A stretch of 64,000 nt of DNA from Cheilinus undulatus (Eukaryota; Chordata; Actinopteri; Labriformes; Labridae): the NCBI RefSeq assembly GCF_018320785.1, contig NC_054868.1, positions 47,747,874 to 47,811,873 of the forward strand, written 5' to 3'. A program made the position numbers and the translations under genes. The notes under the pieces are model-generated. The model did no database searches and was not told the DNA's origin. It saw nothing but the letters and a program-made list of their open reading frames with translations. Below are positions 1-10,381 of the stretch, piece after piece (position 1 is the first letter of the stretch; each line of letters begins with the position of its first letter).

Positions 1-130
1 ATTTCCTTTTATTCAAAAATCTTGATGGTTAAAATAAATCCAGACCCAATTTTAGTTATTTTGGGAGTATCAGAAAGTATTTGACATTTTAATGGTGCAC
101 TTTTCCTGTCCTATGGTCTTCTGTGTGCTA

Positions 131-305
131 AGAAACTAATTCTGTTGCTTTGGAAGAAAACAGATACTCCAACTTTTAAAGCTTGGATAACACAACTGAC
201 TGATACTCTCCATTAGGAGAAGCTTAGACACACACTCTGTGATAGTTTGGGAGATTTTGATGAGATCTGGAATCAACTGATCTCATACATGAGGAAGTCA
301 GATTG
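131..305 (+). mobile_element. LINE-1-like ORF2 3' fragment (relic)
   Basis: The plus strand reads LLWKKTDTPTFKAWITQLTD, then a stop, then EKLRHTLCDSLGDFDEIWNQL. This resembles the extreme C-terminus of L1-type ORF2 proteins, where a W-K-K-T-D-x-P-T-F-x-x-W motif precedes a segment ending in F-D-x-I-W. The in-frame stop and the lack of any upstream reverse transcriptase show a dead 5'-truncated copy. Family assignment is by remembered motif only. Confidence 0.55.
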
Positions 306-1390
306 ATAAGATGCACTATTCTTACCTGGCCTTCTGTCAGTCCTAAACAGCACTACGCTGGATTGGGGTGGGTAAGGGTGGTAATATTAATGTCTGATGG
401 TTTTCTATGTTATCTTATTTTCTTTGTTCAGTCATTCTGTATGTTTTTCTATGGCTCATAACAAAAATGAAGCAATTTGCCCATTGTGTATAAAACTGTA
501 TACTGTTGTACAGATGCTTCACAATAGAGATATTGGAAACAAAACTAGGGGCAGATCAGTGTGGAATTTTGGGGGCCGATGCCAATATTAGGGAACAAAT
601 AATTCTGATAACTAATATCTTGGCCGATTTAAGATTTGCCAAAGCTGCCGAGTGACTTTTGACATTGGCATTAAAAGCCTTTCAAACAATATTTATATTC
701 CTCTTTTTCATATTTATCTGCTTGCAAAGTTCTTAGACTCACTGTCTGCAACTTGACGAGCTGAATCGCAGGCAACTACATCAGATGGCTTGATTCAGCG
801 GCTCCATTCAGACTGCAGCAACTGTCACCAACGATGTTCTTAAACAGTCACCCACACTGCGGGTGTTTGGTCTGAACGGGGCTTTACGGTTTATAATGAA
901 GCAGACCAACTGTCAGACAGATTTAAATCCAAACAGCTTGTATCAAAGACTCTGCAATCATACCTCTGGAAGGCCAGTAAGCACTGGGATATTTTGGGGT
1001 CGGCCTGGATTTCTGCTGTCCTCCGCTGAACCACATTACTGAACAGCTTGTTTGTTGCATCTCTGGAGAACAGGAAGAGCACCAAGTTAACAACTCTATT
1101 AGTAGACGAGCTGAATTTTACAACAACAAAAAGAACTTGCTAAAAATGTGGGACATACATTTTGGTCTTTGATGCAATGAGAAGCAATAACAATGGAGAG
1201 ACAGCCTAAATACATTTCTAAGTCTCGCTCATTTTGAGACAGTGTGTTATTTATGTAGAGTTCTGTTGCTTAGTTTCAAGTCTATGGTAGAGGATATGTT
1301 ATAGGTCTTTCTAAATCTTAAAAATGTGTTACTCTTGAAAGATCAAATATTGTTAAAATTTCCCAGAGTATTTGTTCTGAACCCTAACTC
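306..1390. other. No gene recognised; unassigned probably repetitive DNA
   Basis: No splice-flanked exon or convincing protein was found. Around 720-1130 there is a less AT-rich stretch whose short open frames on both strands resemble no family I can name. It may be an old repeat. It probably lies inside an intron of bfar, whose downstream exons would be further left. Confidence 0.3.
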
Positions 1391-1392
1391 TG

Positions 1393-2185
1393 GGGTAGAG
1401 GTGGAAAAAGACATGAATGTTGTACTCAAGTAAAAGTAAAGTTTCTTTGGTTAAAATTCACTCAAGTAAAAGTAAAGGTACTGGTCTAAATATCTACTCA
1501 AGTAAAAGTAAAAAGTATTTAATTTTAAATTTACTTTAAGCATTGACTTTTGAGTAGCTACTAAGGAGTTGTACAGTAAAATATGATTTTTTTCTTATTG
1601 GCAAAAACAACAAGAGAAGAAATCTCCAACCAGGTTGTTCAGGTAAAGTCATACCGCTATTAAAAAGTGAAATAGACAAAAAGTGACTATGATAATTAAA
1701 CTCAAATAGAGTTTAATTTAACACTTTCAAAGAGTCTAAATTAGTCCACACTACATACTGTATAGCTAAACTACACTTTTGAGAGTCTTAGATATTTCAC
1801 ACTATGACAGAGCTGCAGCAGCTCTTGCAAATCTGTGATGAGGTGGGTTTCCTCAGGCATGAAGAGAGCAGCCACTCAGCCTCATAGCAAGGCCATGCGT
1901 GACAATGAAAATTATGCATATGTCTTTTAGGAGTACCTAAAGTCACAGACAGGACTGTGGCTTGGTGGATAGCTTCACCCATTGTGCAAATGTGTCTCAC
2001 ATCAAAAACAACAGTCCAGCTTTTGCTGTGTACAACAGCTGTTTTGGTATGTGACGTGGAATCATACTCTCTGTATGTGCTACTGCGTAGTCATCAGTCT
2101 GAAAAAGTACAAGAGTATTGTTCTCAAGTAAAAAAGAAAAAGTATAGTTACTCTGTCACTGAGTTACTTAAGTAGAAGTCAAAGA
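1393..2185. mobile_element. hAT-like non-autonomous element, one end recognisable
   Basis: The left side begins with GTAGAGGTGGAAAAAGACA and is followed by several copies of ACTCAAGTAAAAGTAAA. This resembles the end of a common fish hAT element (terminus like CAGAGGTGGAAA). The phrase recurs near 2110-2180 (CTCAAGTAAAA, ACTTAAGTAGAAGT). The expected inverted terminus on the right is not seen, so the copy is truncated or decayed. It encodes nothing. Confidence 0.45.
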
Positions 2186-2219
2186 ACTGATTTCAAAATG
2201 TATTCACAAAGTAAACATA

Positions 2220-3630
2220 CACTGTAAAAACAGATTTTGACTCTTAGTATTTATAACATATAATTATTAAGTTTGTTTCACTAATTTGAATGTGTAATTT
2301 AATCCTTCTTATATTTTTTGACTAATTTCAAAATGTGCTGTCTCCATTTCAAATGAATTTATTTTAATTGTGTAAAAGTAACATAATAAAACTTTGTTCA
2401 AATAAGTTGGTTTGAAATGTGTTAAAATAATGTAAAAAAAATTGTGTTAAACTAAAGTGATTTTAATTATGTAAAAGTAATCTTAAAAATGTGTTCAGGC
2501 TAGTTGATTTAAATGTGTACCAGGAACATAAAAAAATTGTGTTCAAATGAGGACCACATACTGCCCTGTCTGAGCATGTGCAGGGAGAAACAGCCATTTT
2601 GTTCTTTCCTGGTTGGGATTTACACTTTTCCAAGGACATTTTCATCGCTGCAGTTACTCACCCGTTTGGGATTTACTGTTTTTGGTGGTGAAGCTTGTGT
2701 CAGGAAGTTAAATGAGTTTCTGTTCTAAGTATTTTTTGAACACATATAGCTGTTTTTATAAGGTTATAGCCATAGATATCAAGACGTAGCCAACACTTGG
2801 TTATTACTCAAATTATTTGAGTTATGACAAATCTGCAGTTTTCCCAGAATGCCTTTGGGCACTAAACCTGTATGCATGCAGTTTGCTGCTACTGTCTTGG
2901 TGAGGACACCCTTGAAAGAGAGATTTTTAATCTCAATGAGGTTTTCTTCTGGTTAAATAAGGGTTAGATAAAATAATCAAACAGAATGCACCATGAGTGA
3001 AGTTGCCCTCTCAATTAAAGAGGTCCCAACTATAGGGGGCAATCTTACTGTTGTAAAGGTTAATGACTATTGGATGACAGATTGACATTGGTGAAACTTA
3101 AGTTACTGGCTCAGTGGATCGCCAACAGTCACTGCTGTAAATGATTGCGTAAGTTAATCCACCTTGGGTGAAATGATAACAAAAAAAACCTTTATCTTCA
3201 AGTACTATTTAACATTATAAGATAAGCAGTTACCTATGATGATAAATATACCTGTAATTTTTTGAGCTAAAACTATAAGTAAATTAATTTGGAATTACTT
3301 AAAAGTAATAAGTTGAGTCAACTTAAAAAACATATGTGGAATTGAGGCAAATTTCTTTTGTGCAACTGCTAAAATTGATAAAATTGAGTTAATTCAACTC
3401 CATTCATTTGAGTCTGGTTAACCTAGGTTTAGTTGGCTTTTCTTAAAAAAAATCAGCACCTTCTACACAAATTTATTAAGTCAAACTTATCTGTATTATT
3501 CATCTGCATTTACTTAAAAATGTTAAGTTCATTCAACACAAAAAATATATCTAGATCTAGATAAACATATTGTGTGCAATCTGTTTCCTCAATTTTATTG
3601 ATTAGTTATGGTGTATCTTTTTTTACAGTG
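2220..3630. mobile_element. Non-autonomous DNA transposon with CACTGTAAAAA ends
   Basis: The left end CACTGTAAAAACAGAT and the right end, read on the other strand, CACTGTAAAAAAAGAT match at 15 of 16 positions. Each end is flanked by TA (2218-2219 and 3631-3632), consistent with a TA target duplication. The 1.4-kb interior is AT-rich with no transposase frame. The short CACTG ends with TA duplication leave the superfamily open (Tc1/mariner-like or another). Confidence 0.55.
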
Positions 3631-3894
3631 TACCCAAAAAACTACTTAATTACAGTAATTCAAGTAAATACAGTAAGTGACTTTGCACCACTGATCCGAG
3701 GTAAAGCATTAGCACAACCATCACAAAGAAGTGAACTTTCCTCAATGCATGTGAATATAAAGCACAACAATCACATTTTCTTGTGTTAAGATGTAGTCAG
3801 CAGGTTTCTGTTTCTACTGTACACGTAAAAATATAAATACTGTAGTCAGAAAATTAAACATTCATTCATGATATGCTCAGGCAGTAAAGCATAC

Positions 3895-4174
3895 CTTAGT
3901 AGAAAGTTGACTTTAGGAAAACCTTCCCACTTCTCTCGGCACTCTGGGCACTCATTCTTGTGAGAGGACTCCCACCAAATAGCCAGACAGTGGCGGCAGA
4001 AGTTGTGGCCACAGGTCAAGGTAGTTGGGTTCACTAAGATGTCGTAGCAACAGTGGCAGGAGAATTCATGCGCTGAGATCTTAGTGGTGGTAGTGGAAGG
4101 ATTTGACTGAGGAAGTCCAGGAGAGCCTTGGGGGTCTTCCAGACCCTTGTCTGTTGAATTTGAGTCCATCTGGT
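3895..4174 (-). CDS. bfar: BFAR RING-domain exon (first coding exon)
   Basis: Bifunctional apoptosis regulator is an endoplasmic-reticulum membrane E3 ubiquitin ligase with RING, SAM and transmembrane segments that restrains cell death. This minus-strand exon starts translation at 4169 (MDSNSTDK) and encodes 91 codons plus two bases. A C3HC4 RING occupies about residues 38-77: C38-x2-C41, C53-x-H55-x2-C58-x2-C61, C74-x2-C77. EFSCHCCYDILVNPTT and CPECREKWEGFPKV are nearly identical to mammalian BFAR as I know it. A YAG acceptor precedes the exon (AG at 4176-4175) and a donor GTATGC follows it (GT at 3894-3893), phase 2. SAM and membrane exons are not in the window and should lie to the left. 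The open frame continues past the donor for 15 codons, but that is intron. Confidence 0.9.
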
Positions 4175-4249
4175 CTAAGATATCCAAGTATGAAAAGAGG
4201 AGAGACAGAGTCACAAAAAGTAATAAATGATTCAAATCAAGTAAGTATG

Positions 4250-6890
4250 TAAATCAAAAAAAAAAAAAAAAAAAATAGATATGGCATCTTAACGCTTCTT
4301 AAAGCCAAGTAGCACTTTAAAAGGAACTGCAGTGCTATTATAGCATTATCCTTTCTCATATTTGTTCACATACATTTAGCCCAACAAGTTGCTGTTATGC
4401 TCACGATTTGTTATATGCTGACTATATTTTTTTAATTTTCAAATTTTTCTATTCAAAAGAATTGAGTTAACCAATTGCAGCATGCATTATGATGAAAGAT
4501 GCCAACCATTAAGTTATTGCAGCATTAATTTCAGTATGGCTGAGTGCAGTAATCATGATAAATACATTGAACTCGATAAAAGGTAAATGTGTGAAAAAAC
4601 TTTGTTATGATGAAGCATTATATTACTGCAGAAACATCCTGATCAACAACTGTGGCTCTTGAGGTGTACAAAAACACATTTGGGGAGCATGGATGCCCAA
4701 AAATGACATGAAATCCATATTTTAACATTTTTCTGAACTGAAAATAAAAATTGTGATGCCAACAGATTCATTCACAATAATCATGAGTCATAATGCAGGA
4801 TAACAGCTGTCAAAATAATAGAAGGGGATCCTATTTTCATGCTGTACAACCATAAGGTCTTGGGGGGTCTGCAAATGTTTCCCAAAATTCTCAGTGATCA
4901 TTTTAAAGGTGTTGTTTTTTTTCTGACTACTAATAAAAATCCAGTTTGCAGTTATGCAACACTTAAAAAGAAGAACATTTTCCCATTGTAGGCCCCTGTA
5001 TCAGGAAGTTGATGGAAATTTAGCATACAAAAAAGGTTTAAACAATAAAAGCTCATTGTAACGTTGCCTTCCTAAATCCATATTTATGTGTTAAGCCTGT
5101 TAATATCCACCACTTTAAGTGTTCTTCACCAGCAATAAAAAAAGGGTCCCTTCAACCTCCAAAACCGTAAGCAGAACAAGACTATCTGCCTCAACCGGTT
5201 TAGTCGAAGGAGAAAAACAAAGAGAAAGATGTTGAAAAAGAGAGATGAGTTGAGGGGAAGTCAAACAGAGAGACACGGATGCTTGTACTAAGGAATACTG
5301 CTGTTTAAGAATATGGCTATTGGAATTCACAGAGATCCCACTGAAAGTTAGATTAGGAGAATGTCTAAGTCAAGCTATACTGTACAAACATACATCAATA
5401 ATTGGAAGTAATAGTGGTCTTAATATTCTAATTGTTTCAGTTCTTATGCTGTCTAACGTCATATAGATTTAAACAGTCTGTTATGCTCTACTTTGGGAAG
5501 ATAATATACTTTTTCTATATTGTTAAGACATTACCAGTCAACACCCACTGCAGAATTACTGTTTGGCTTTCTATAGATGTTTCCATCGAGCAGTTTGGGT
5601 ATATTCAGTGCAGTTTACACAGTAAACCCTTTTTTCATTTGTTTCTACAGTCAACGTCGAACCAACCTCACTCGTAGTGATGGCAGTTTTATCTCTTTTA
5701 TACATGATTTGGTGTTTGGTATGCGGCATGTGGTTTGGGGCATTTGGTTTGCAATCATCATTTGCTTGAGTTCATTAATAAAAGCAAATGGCTCTTCATT
5801 TGGTATGAGTTTGGCTTTCTTAAGTGTACTGAACAAGGCACAGTTCTATGGTTCTTGTTGTGTATTACTAACAATTTGATTACCGTGCAATTAAAGCAAT
5901 ATGATTAATTTGCATGATGACAAATGCTGTTCAGAAATATAGGAAACCAAAAGCGAAAGTAAAGAAGACCTCCGCAAGTTTTAACTGTACAGGTAACATT
6001 TGGAAATGCACAGCATAAAGGTCAAAAGGCACAACATTAACCTCTGAAATATGATTTTATGACTGATCTGTGCCCTAATACAGTTAAGATGTCAGAACTG
6101 AAGACTTCAATATGAAACAAGTAAACGCAAGACAACATCAATGCCCGTTTCAGTAACACAGCAACAAAAAAAACAGTCAAAACAGCACTAAAAATTCAGG
6201 AATGTCTCGTTTATTCTCAGAAATTTCAAGCCAACTGGCATACATGCATTGCCAACGCATTTTAGCAAAACACACAGGATGAAAGAGTTACCATGCAATT
6301 TCAGATGGAGCAATTTCTCTCTACAGATTTAAAAATTTTCTCTCTAATGCATCTGCCTTTTGAAATAGACGTAATTTTTTTAAGCTACGCCACTTTTCTG
6401 TATTACCGCGCATTGATGTAACGGTAATTATAACGTTTAAACGTACGTGATATATAACAGTATAAAATAATCACATTTTAAAAGGGGATTTGCATTAATA
6501 AATTCAATTAAACTGTTTTGTAGAGACGAATAGTGGGCATTATGAATCATTTCAAGAGCCCGTGGTTAATTTTTAGCTTATTTAAAAGTGGTTTGCATAC
6601 GCGAAGACAACGCTTTAACAGCATAACGTCAAATGAATGCATAAAGGTATTATTAAACAAGGCTAGCTAAAGGTTAGCTAGTAGCTATCTTGTCAACATT
6701 TCCTGGTCTGTCAAGAAAGAAGGAAGGACTGTCTGTTGTTATCAGGATTTAGATTTTTAGGACAGTTAAATAAAGCATGTGGCAAAGAAATAACAGATAT
6801 CTAACATTCAGTGCTGAGTTAACGTTTCCTTTGCTAAGTTAGGATAAGATAGGATAAGATAGCTGCTATTGAACGTATTTCATAAAGTCA
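4250..6890. other. bfar first intron, no gene seen
   Basis: AT-rich sequence between the RING exon and the putative untranslated exon. It includes an A-run of about 20 bases near 4256-4276 and many short open frames without codon structure. No exon with matching splice sites was recognised on either strand. Confidence 0.4.
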
Positions 6891-6897
6891 GAGTTAC

Positions 6898-7560
6898 CTC
6901 ATGAGTGATCTTTGACGCACAGGACGGGTGAAGACGAAACTGAGTCCTTCGATGACTTTTCCGTTGTCCGAGATTCAACTCGTAATTAAACCGCTCATAG
7001 AACTACAAAAAAATAACATTTCGGTCACCATGGCTCCGCTCTGTTGCTACCACCGCCGTGGAATGCCCCACTCACGCCCACCCATTCACGCGACATCGTC
7101 GAGAGCTGCATTCACGCGGTATCGAAATATTCTAAATTATGTTTCCATGTGCGAAATTCACTTTAAACGTGGAATTACAGCGTAGAAAGCTGGGCGATCT
7201 TGGTAAACATGATGCTAGATTAATATAAATGTCGTATTACCAAGAAAAATGCTCGTGAAAGTAACATAACGTCAATGGTAAAACGCATCACTTAATCTTT
7301 TAAATTCCTGGTAGCTGTAATTTCCTCCGGAGAGTTCTGGGAGTTGGGTTGAAACCGATAATTTCTGTCCACATAGAGCAAACTGTCTAAATTTGCTCAC
7401 AGAAACGTCTTTTCACCGCCACCTCTCAAAAAGAAGTTTTTCTAGCATGGGAGTGCAGAGAATCCGAGCAACACATGAACGCAACACCCGATAACCCTTG
7501 TCATATGGTCACACTCACCTATCAAACGTGCTTAGTGTATTTGACGCTGGAGTAAGGGGG
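6898..7560 (-). promoter_or_regulatory. bfar: Putative bfar promoter and untranslated first exons
   Basis: On the minus strand two good splice donors lie upstream of the RING exon: GAG|GTAACT ending at 6898, and ATAG|GTGAGT ending at 7519. The region has more CpG than its surroundings. I infer a promoter with one or two alternative untranslated first exons joining to the acceptor at 4174. Transcription starts cannot be placed. No transcript evidence is available here. Confidence 0.35.
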
Positions 7561-7599
7561 GGAAATGAAGTTAGTCCACAGTCCTCCTCGGAAATGTTG

Positions 7600-8215
7600 T
7601 AAAGCCGACTGATTTCAGCACATGTGGCTTTTAAAAGTTGCAGCAGCTCAAAGTTCAGATTTGTACCATCCCTCAGAATCTGGCCTGAAGTCTCAGATAT
7701 TCCCTTCCAGGATGATTATAAAACAGTAACTTATTAACTTGGGCTACACGTTGGCTGTGCATGTATGTACAGTAGAGACCACTGCATTTAAAGAGACATA
7801 TGTGCCAGTGTTTATTCAAACGGTCCCAAATCAATTATGCATTTAGGATTTCAAATCAGCAATTCATAACAATTTCTTTTTTAAATACAGATAGTAAATT
7901 GCCCTACTGTAAACCTTTGTCTAATGTTTCAAGCAATAATTATTACAGTGTATTCCAACTATGATATGTGCCTTAAATAACTTTTAATGACAAAGGTGTG
8001 CATCATTAATAGACAAATAAGTGAGCAAGGGTGAAAACATTACAATCAAATTACATTGACTATCCACATTAGTTCCTAGGAAGGACCCCTGCCCCCCCAA
8101 AACAACCCCAAAATCCCTTCATACTAAGAAAATTACAGTTAGGAAGTTCCCTTATTGTATTTTGTACCAATAAGTTGGCAGGTCTCAGAGGTACTATGGT
8201 TTCAGTAAATTAAAG
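7600..8215. other. Intergenic, no feature recognised
   Basis: AT-rich sequence with a short C-run near 8090-8107. Neither strand shows an exon, a repeat I can name, or an inverted repeat of note. Confidence 0.4.
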
Positions 8216-8329
8216 ATTATGATTTGTGGTCGAGGAACGGATATAGCACCAATAGTGAGCATATATTTTTATGACCATCAGAGATTGTATTTTGCATACC
8301 TTGGTTGTAACAAGTTATTATCTGAGTTA

Positions 8330-8722
8330 TTACTGTTCTCAAACCAGTCTACCCATTCTTCTCTGACCTCTGACATCAACAAGGCATTTTCATCCACTCA
8401 ACTGCCACTCACTGGATAGTTTCCCTTTTTCGGACCATTCTCTGTAAACCCTAGAGATGGTTGTATGTGAAAATCCCAGTAGTTCAGCAGTTTCTGAAAT
8501 GCTCAGACCAGCCCGTCTGGCACCAACAACATGCTACAATCAGTCACTTTAATCCCCCCTTTTTCCCCATTCTGAAGCTCAGTTTGAATTTCAGCAAGTC
8601 ATCTTGACCACTCTACAGTGTTCTAAATGTATTGAGTTGCTACCATGTGATTGGCTAATTAGCTATTTGTTTTAAGTAACTGAACAGGTGTACCTAATAG
8701 AGTGGCTGGTGAGTGTATGCTG
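8330..8722. repeat. Common teleost interspersed repeat
   Basis: The block running from ACCTCTGACATCAACAAGGC through GGACCATTCTCTGTAAACCC and GTCTGGCACCAACAAC to GTGTACCTAATAGAGTGGC and GGTGAGTGTA matches a phrase I know as a highly repeated fish element. I cannot assign its class with certainty. It has no open frame and abuts the Tc1-like relic. Confidence 0.55.
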
Positions 8723-8839
8723 CACTGTTGTGGAAGTTGTAATGTCTCACCCTCACAGACAAGCTTTTCTCAAAGAGCTCTGTTGAGTTGCTTTTGTGAT
8801 TTTCATTTCAATGTGCCTTTTTTGTTGACCTCCCAGTGT

Positions 8840-10170
8840 TCGTTGTCCTGGTCGCCAAGCCAAATACAACAATCGAAGGGCCTTAGTGAGAGAAGTGATC
8901 AAGAACCCAAATGGTCACTCTGACTGAGCTCCAGAGATCCTGTGTGGAGATGGGACAAAGTTCCAGAAGCAGGGGCGTAGCTAGGGATATTGGGCCCCCA
9001 GAAAGAATTTACACAGGGCCCCCTTAACTGGCGAGACAAGTAATATATGTTGAGTCTTTTTTTACAAATATCTATGCATTTCAATGTATTTTGAAACATA
9101 ATTTCCCCATTTATGAACAACATTTTTACCATGGTTAAATTAAATTTACTTGCATTATTTCACAGTGCTGGACTATACCATTTGGACATTTTCAAGGGAG
9201 GAGTAGTATTGTATTTTACTCTATTTGATACAGATTCCAGTCTGTTGAGTGATTCATTTAGTCCAGTGTTACTCAACACTGCTTGATTAAAGAGCCAAAT
9301 TGTTGAAAAATGCTTTTGCAAGAGCCAAAATCTAAGTGGTGAAAAGTGGCAATTAAAATGGGTTAAAGGTAGCAGAAATGGTCAAATAGAAGCAAACACT
9401 GGGAGAAAAAGTGGAAAAAATAAGAAGACAAAGCAGCAAAAATGGGTGGGAAGTGACCAAAAAACAAGTTAACGGTAGCAAAAATGGTCCCAAAGTGGCA
9501 AAAAATGAGTGAAAAGTGACTTAAATGAGCAAAAAGCATCAGAGTTGCAAAATGGGCAAAAAGTGGCATTTAATTGCAAAAGGAAGCTTGAGGATTACTG
9601 CTTTATATGCACTTTTGATATAGTAATGACACTAATTACTAAGAAAAAATCAAAACACTTTTCATTGCAGGCCTCCCAAGGGCCCCTTCCTACTGTGGGC
9701 CCTGGTAATCAGTACCCATTTCCCAACCTGTGCTATGCCCATGTCCAGAAGGACAAACATCACTGCAGGCATCTATCAATTTGGGCTTTATGGTAGAGTG
9801 GCTGAACAGGAGCCTGTCCTCAGCCTGCTTGGCTTTCATGTGGAGTTTTTGCAAACTCTATGCAGCTTTCATGTGTTTTGCACAGGTGGACTCCAATAAG
9901 CACGTAGAAACATCTCAGCAAAGTTCCAGAGAAACTGGAGTCACCTGGGCTAAATTTAAAGTGTTTTTGAAAAGTTCTGAATACTTATTTAATTTTTTTA
10001 TTTTCGATTAATTTGGGAAAAAAATAAAATTTCGTTTTAATTTGGTCATTTTGGGGCACTTAGTGCAAATTAAGGAGAATAAAAATTCATTTTTGGACTG
10101 CAGCATCAGGCTGCAACATAAGCAAGTTGAAAAAAGAGGAGAGGGTCTGAATACTTTGTATGTCATGGAT
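8840..10170 (+). mobile_element. Tc1-like transposon relic, split by a hAT insertion
   Basis: Pieces of a fish Tc1-like transposase gene lie at about 8850-8969 (CCTTAGTGAGAGAAGTGATC, GGTCACTCTGACTGAGC) and resume at 9744 (GGACAAACATCACTGCAGGC, GGGCTTTATGGTAGAGTGGC). The 3' end follows, with GAGGGTCTGAATACTTT near 10143-10159, the complement of the Tc1 end phrase. Frames are broken, and most of the catalytic region is missing, so it is inactive. The gap between the halves is the separate hAT-like element listed next. Confidence 0.7.
8970..9743. mobile_element. hAT-like non-autonomous element nested in Tc1 relic
   Basis: The 774-bp insert is flanked by the exact 8-bp direct repeat TCCAGAAG (8962-8969 and 9744-9751), the target-duplication length of hAT elements. 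Its ends are imperfect inverted repeats: CAGGGGCGTAGC on the left, and CATGGGCATAGC when the right end is read on the other strand. Removing it rejoins the Tc1 reading. The interior at 9280-9560 is a degenerate tandem array built around AAAAGTGGCAAAAATGG. No transposase is present. Confidence 0.8.
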
Positions 10171-10249
10171 GAGGTCTTGTACAGTCCAGCAGGTGGCGGC
10201 ATGCACCTTTACAATGATAACCCCAGAAGAAGACGTGGTGGCGCAACTA

Positions 10250-10381
10250 GCTAGCAACAACCAGGCTGTTGGTTCATGACAGCTACCCTCATCCTCAGCC
10301 TTCACCAGCTTATCTCTGTGCACAACCCGAGTTTCTTATGACATCCTTTAAATTCGGAGAACACATCCCACTATGTTTGAG
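10250..10381 (+). promoter_or_regulatory. Putative first exon and promoter area of zinc-finger gene 1
   Basis: The segment ends with ATGTTTGAG|GTAAAG, a usable donor with GT at 10382. The three codons join in phase 0 to the exon at 12964 and keep the frame open. An upstream ATG at 10338 runs through the same donor in another frame and would hit a stop early in exon 2, so it would act as an upstream reading frame. The exact transcription start is unknown. Confidence 0.4.

Noticed and set aside
6928-7185. Plus-strand open frame with CACCATGG context near 7028 in CpG-richer DNA
   Set aside because: No domain, no matching donor in frame, and it lies in the probable bfar promoter; the Kozak-like ATG seems fortuitous.
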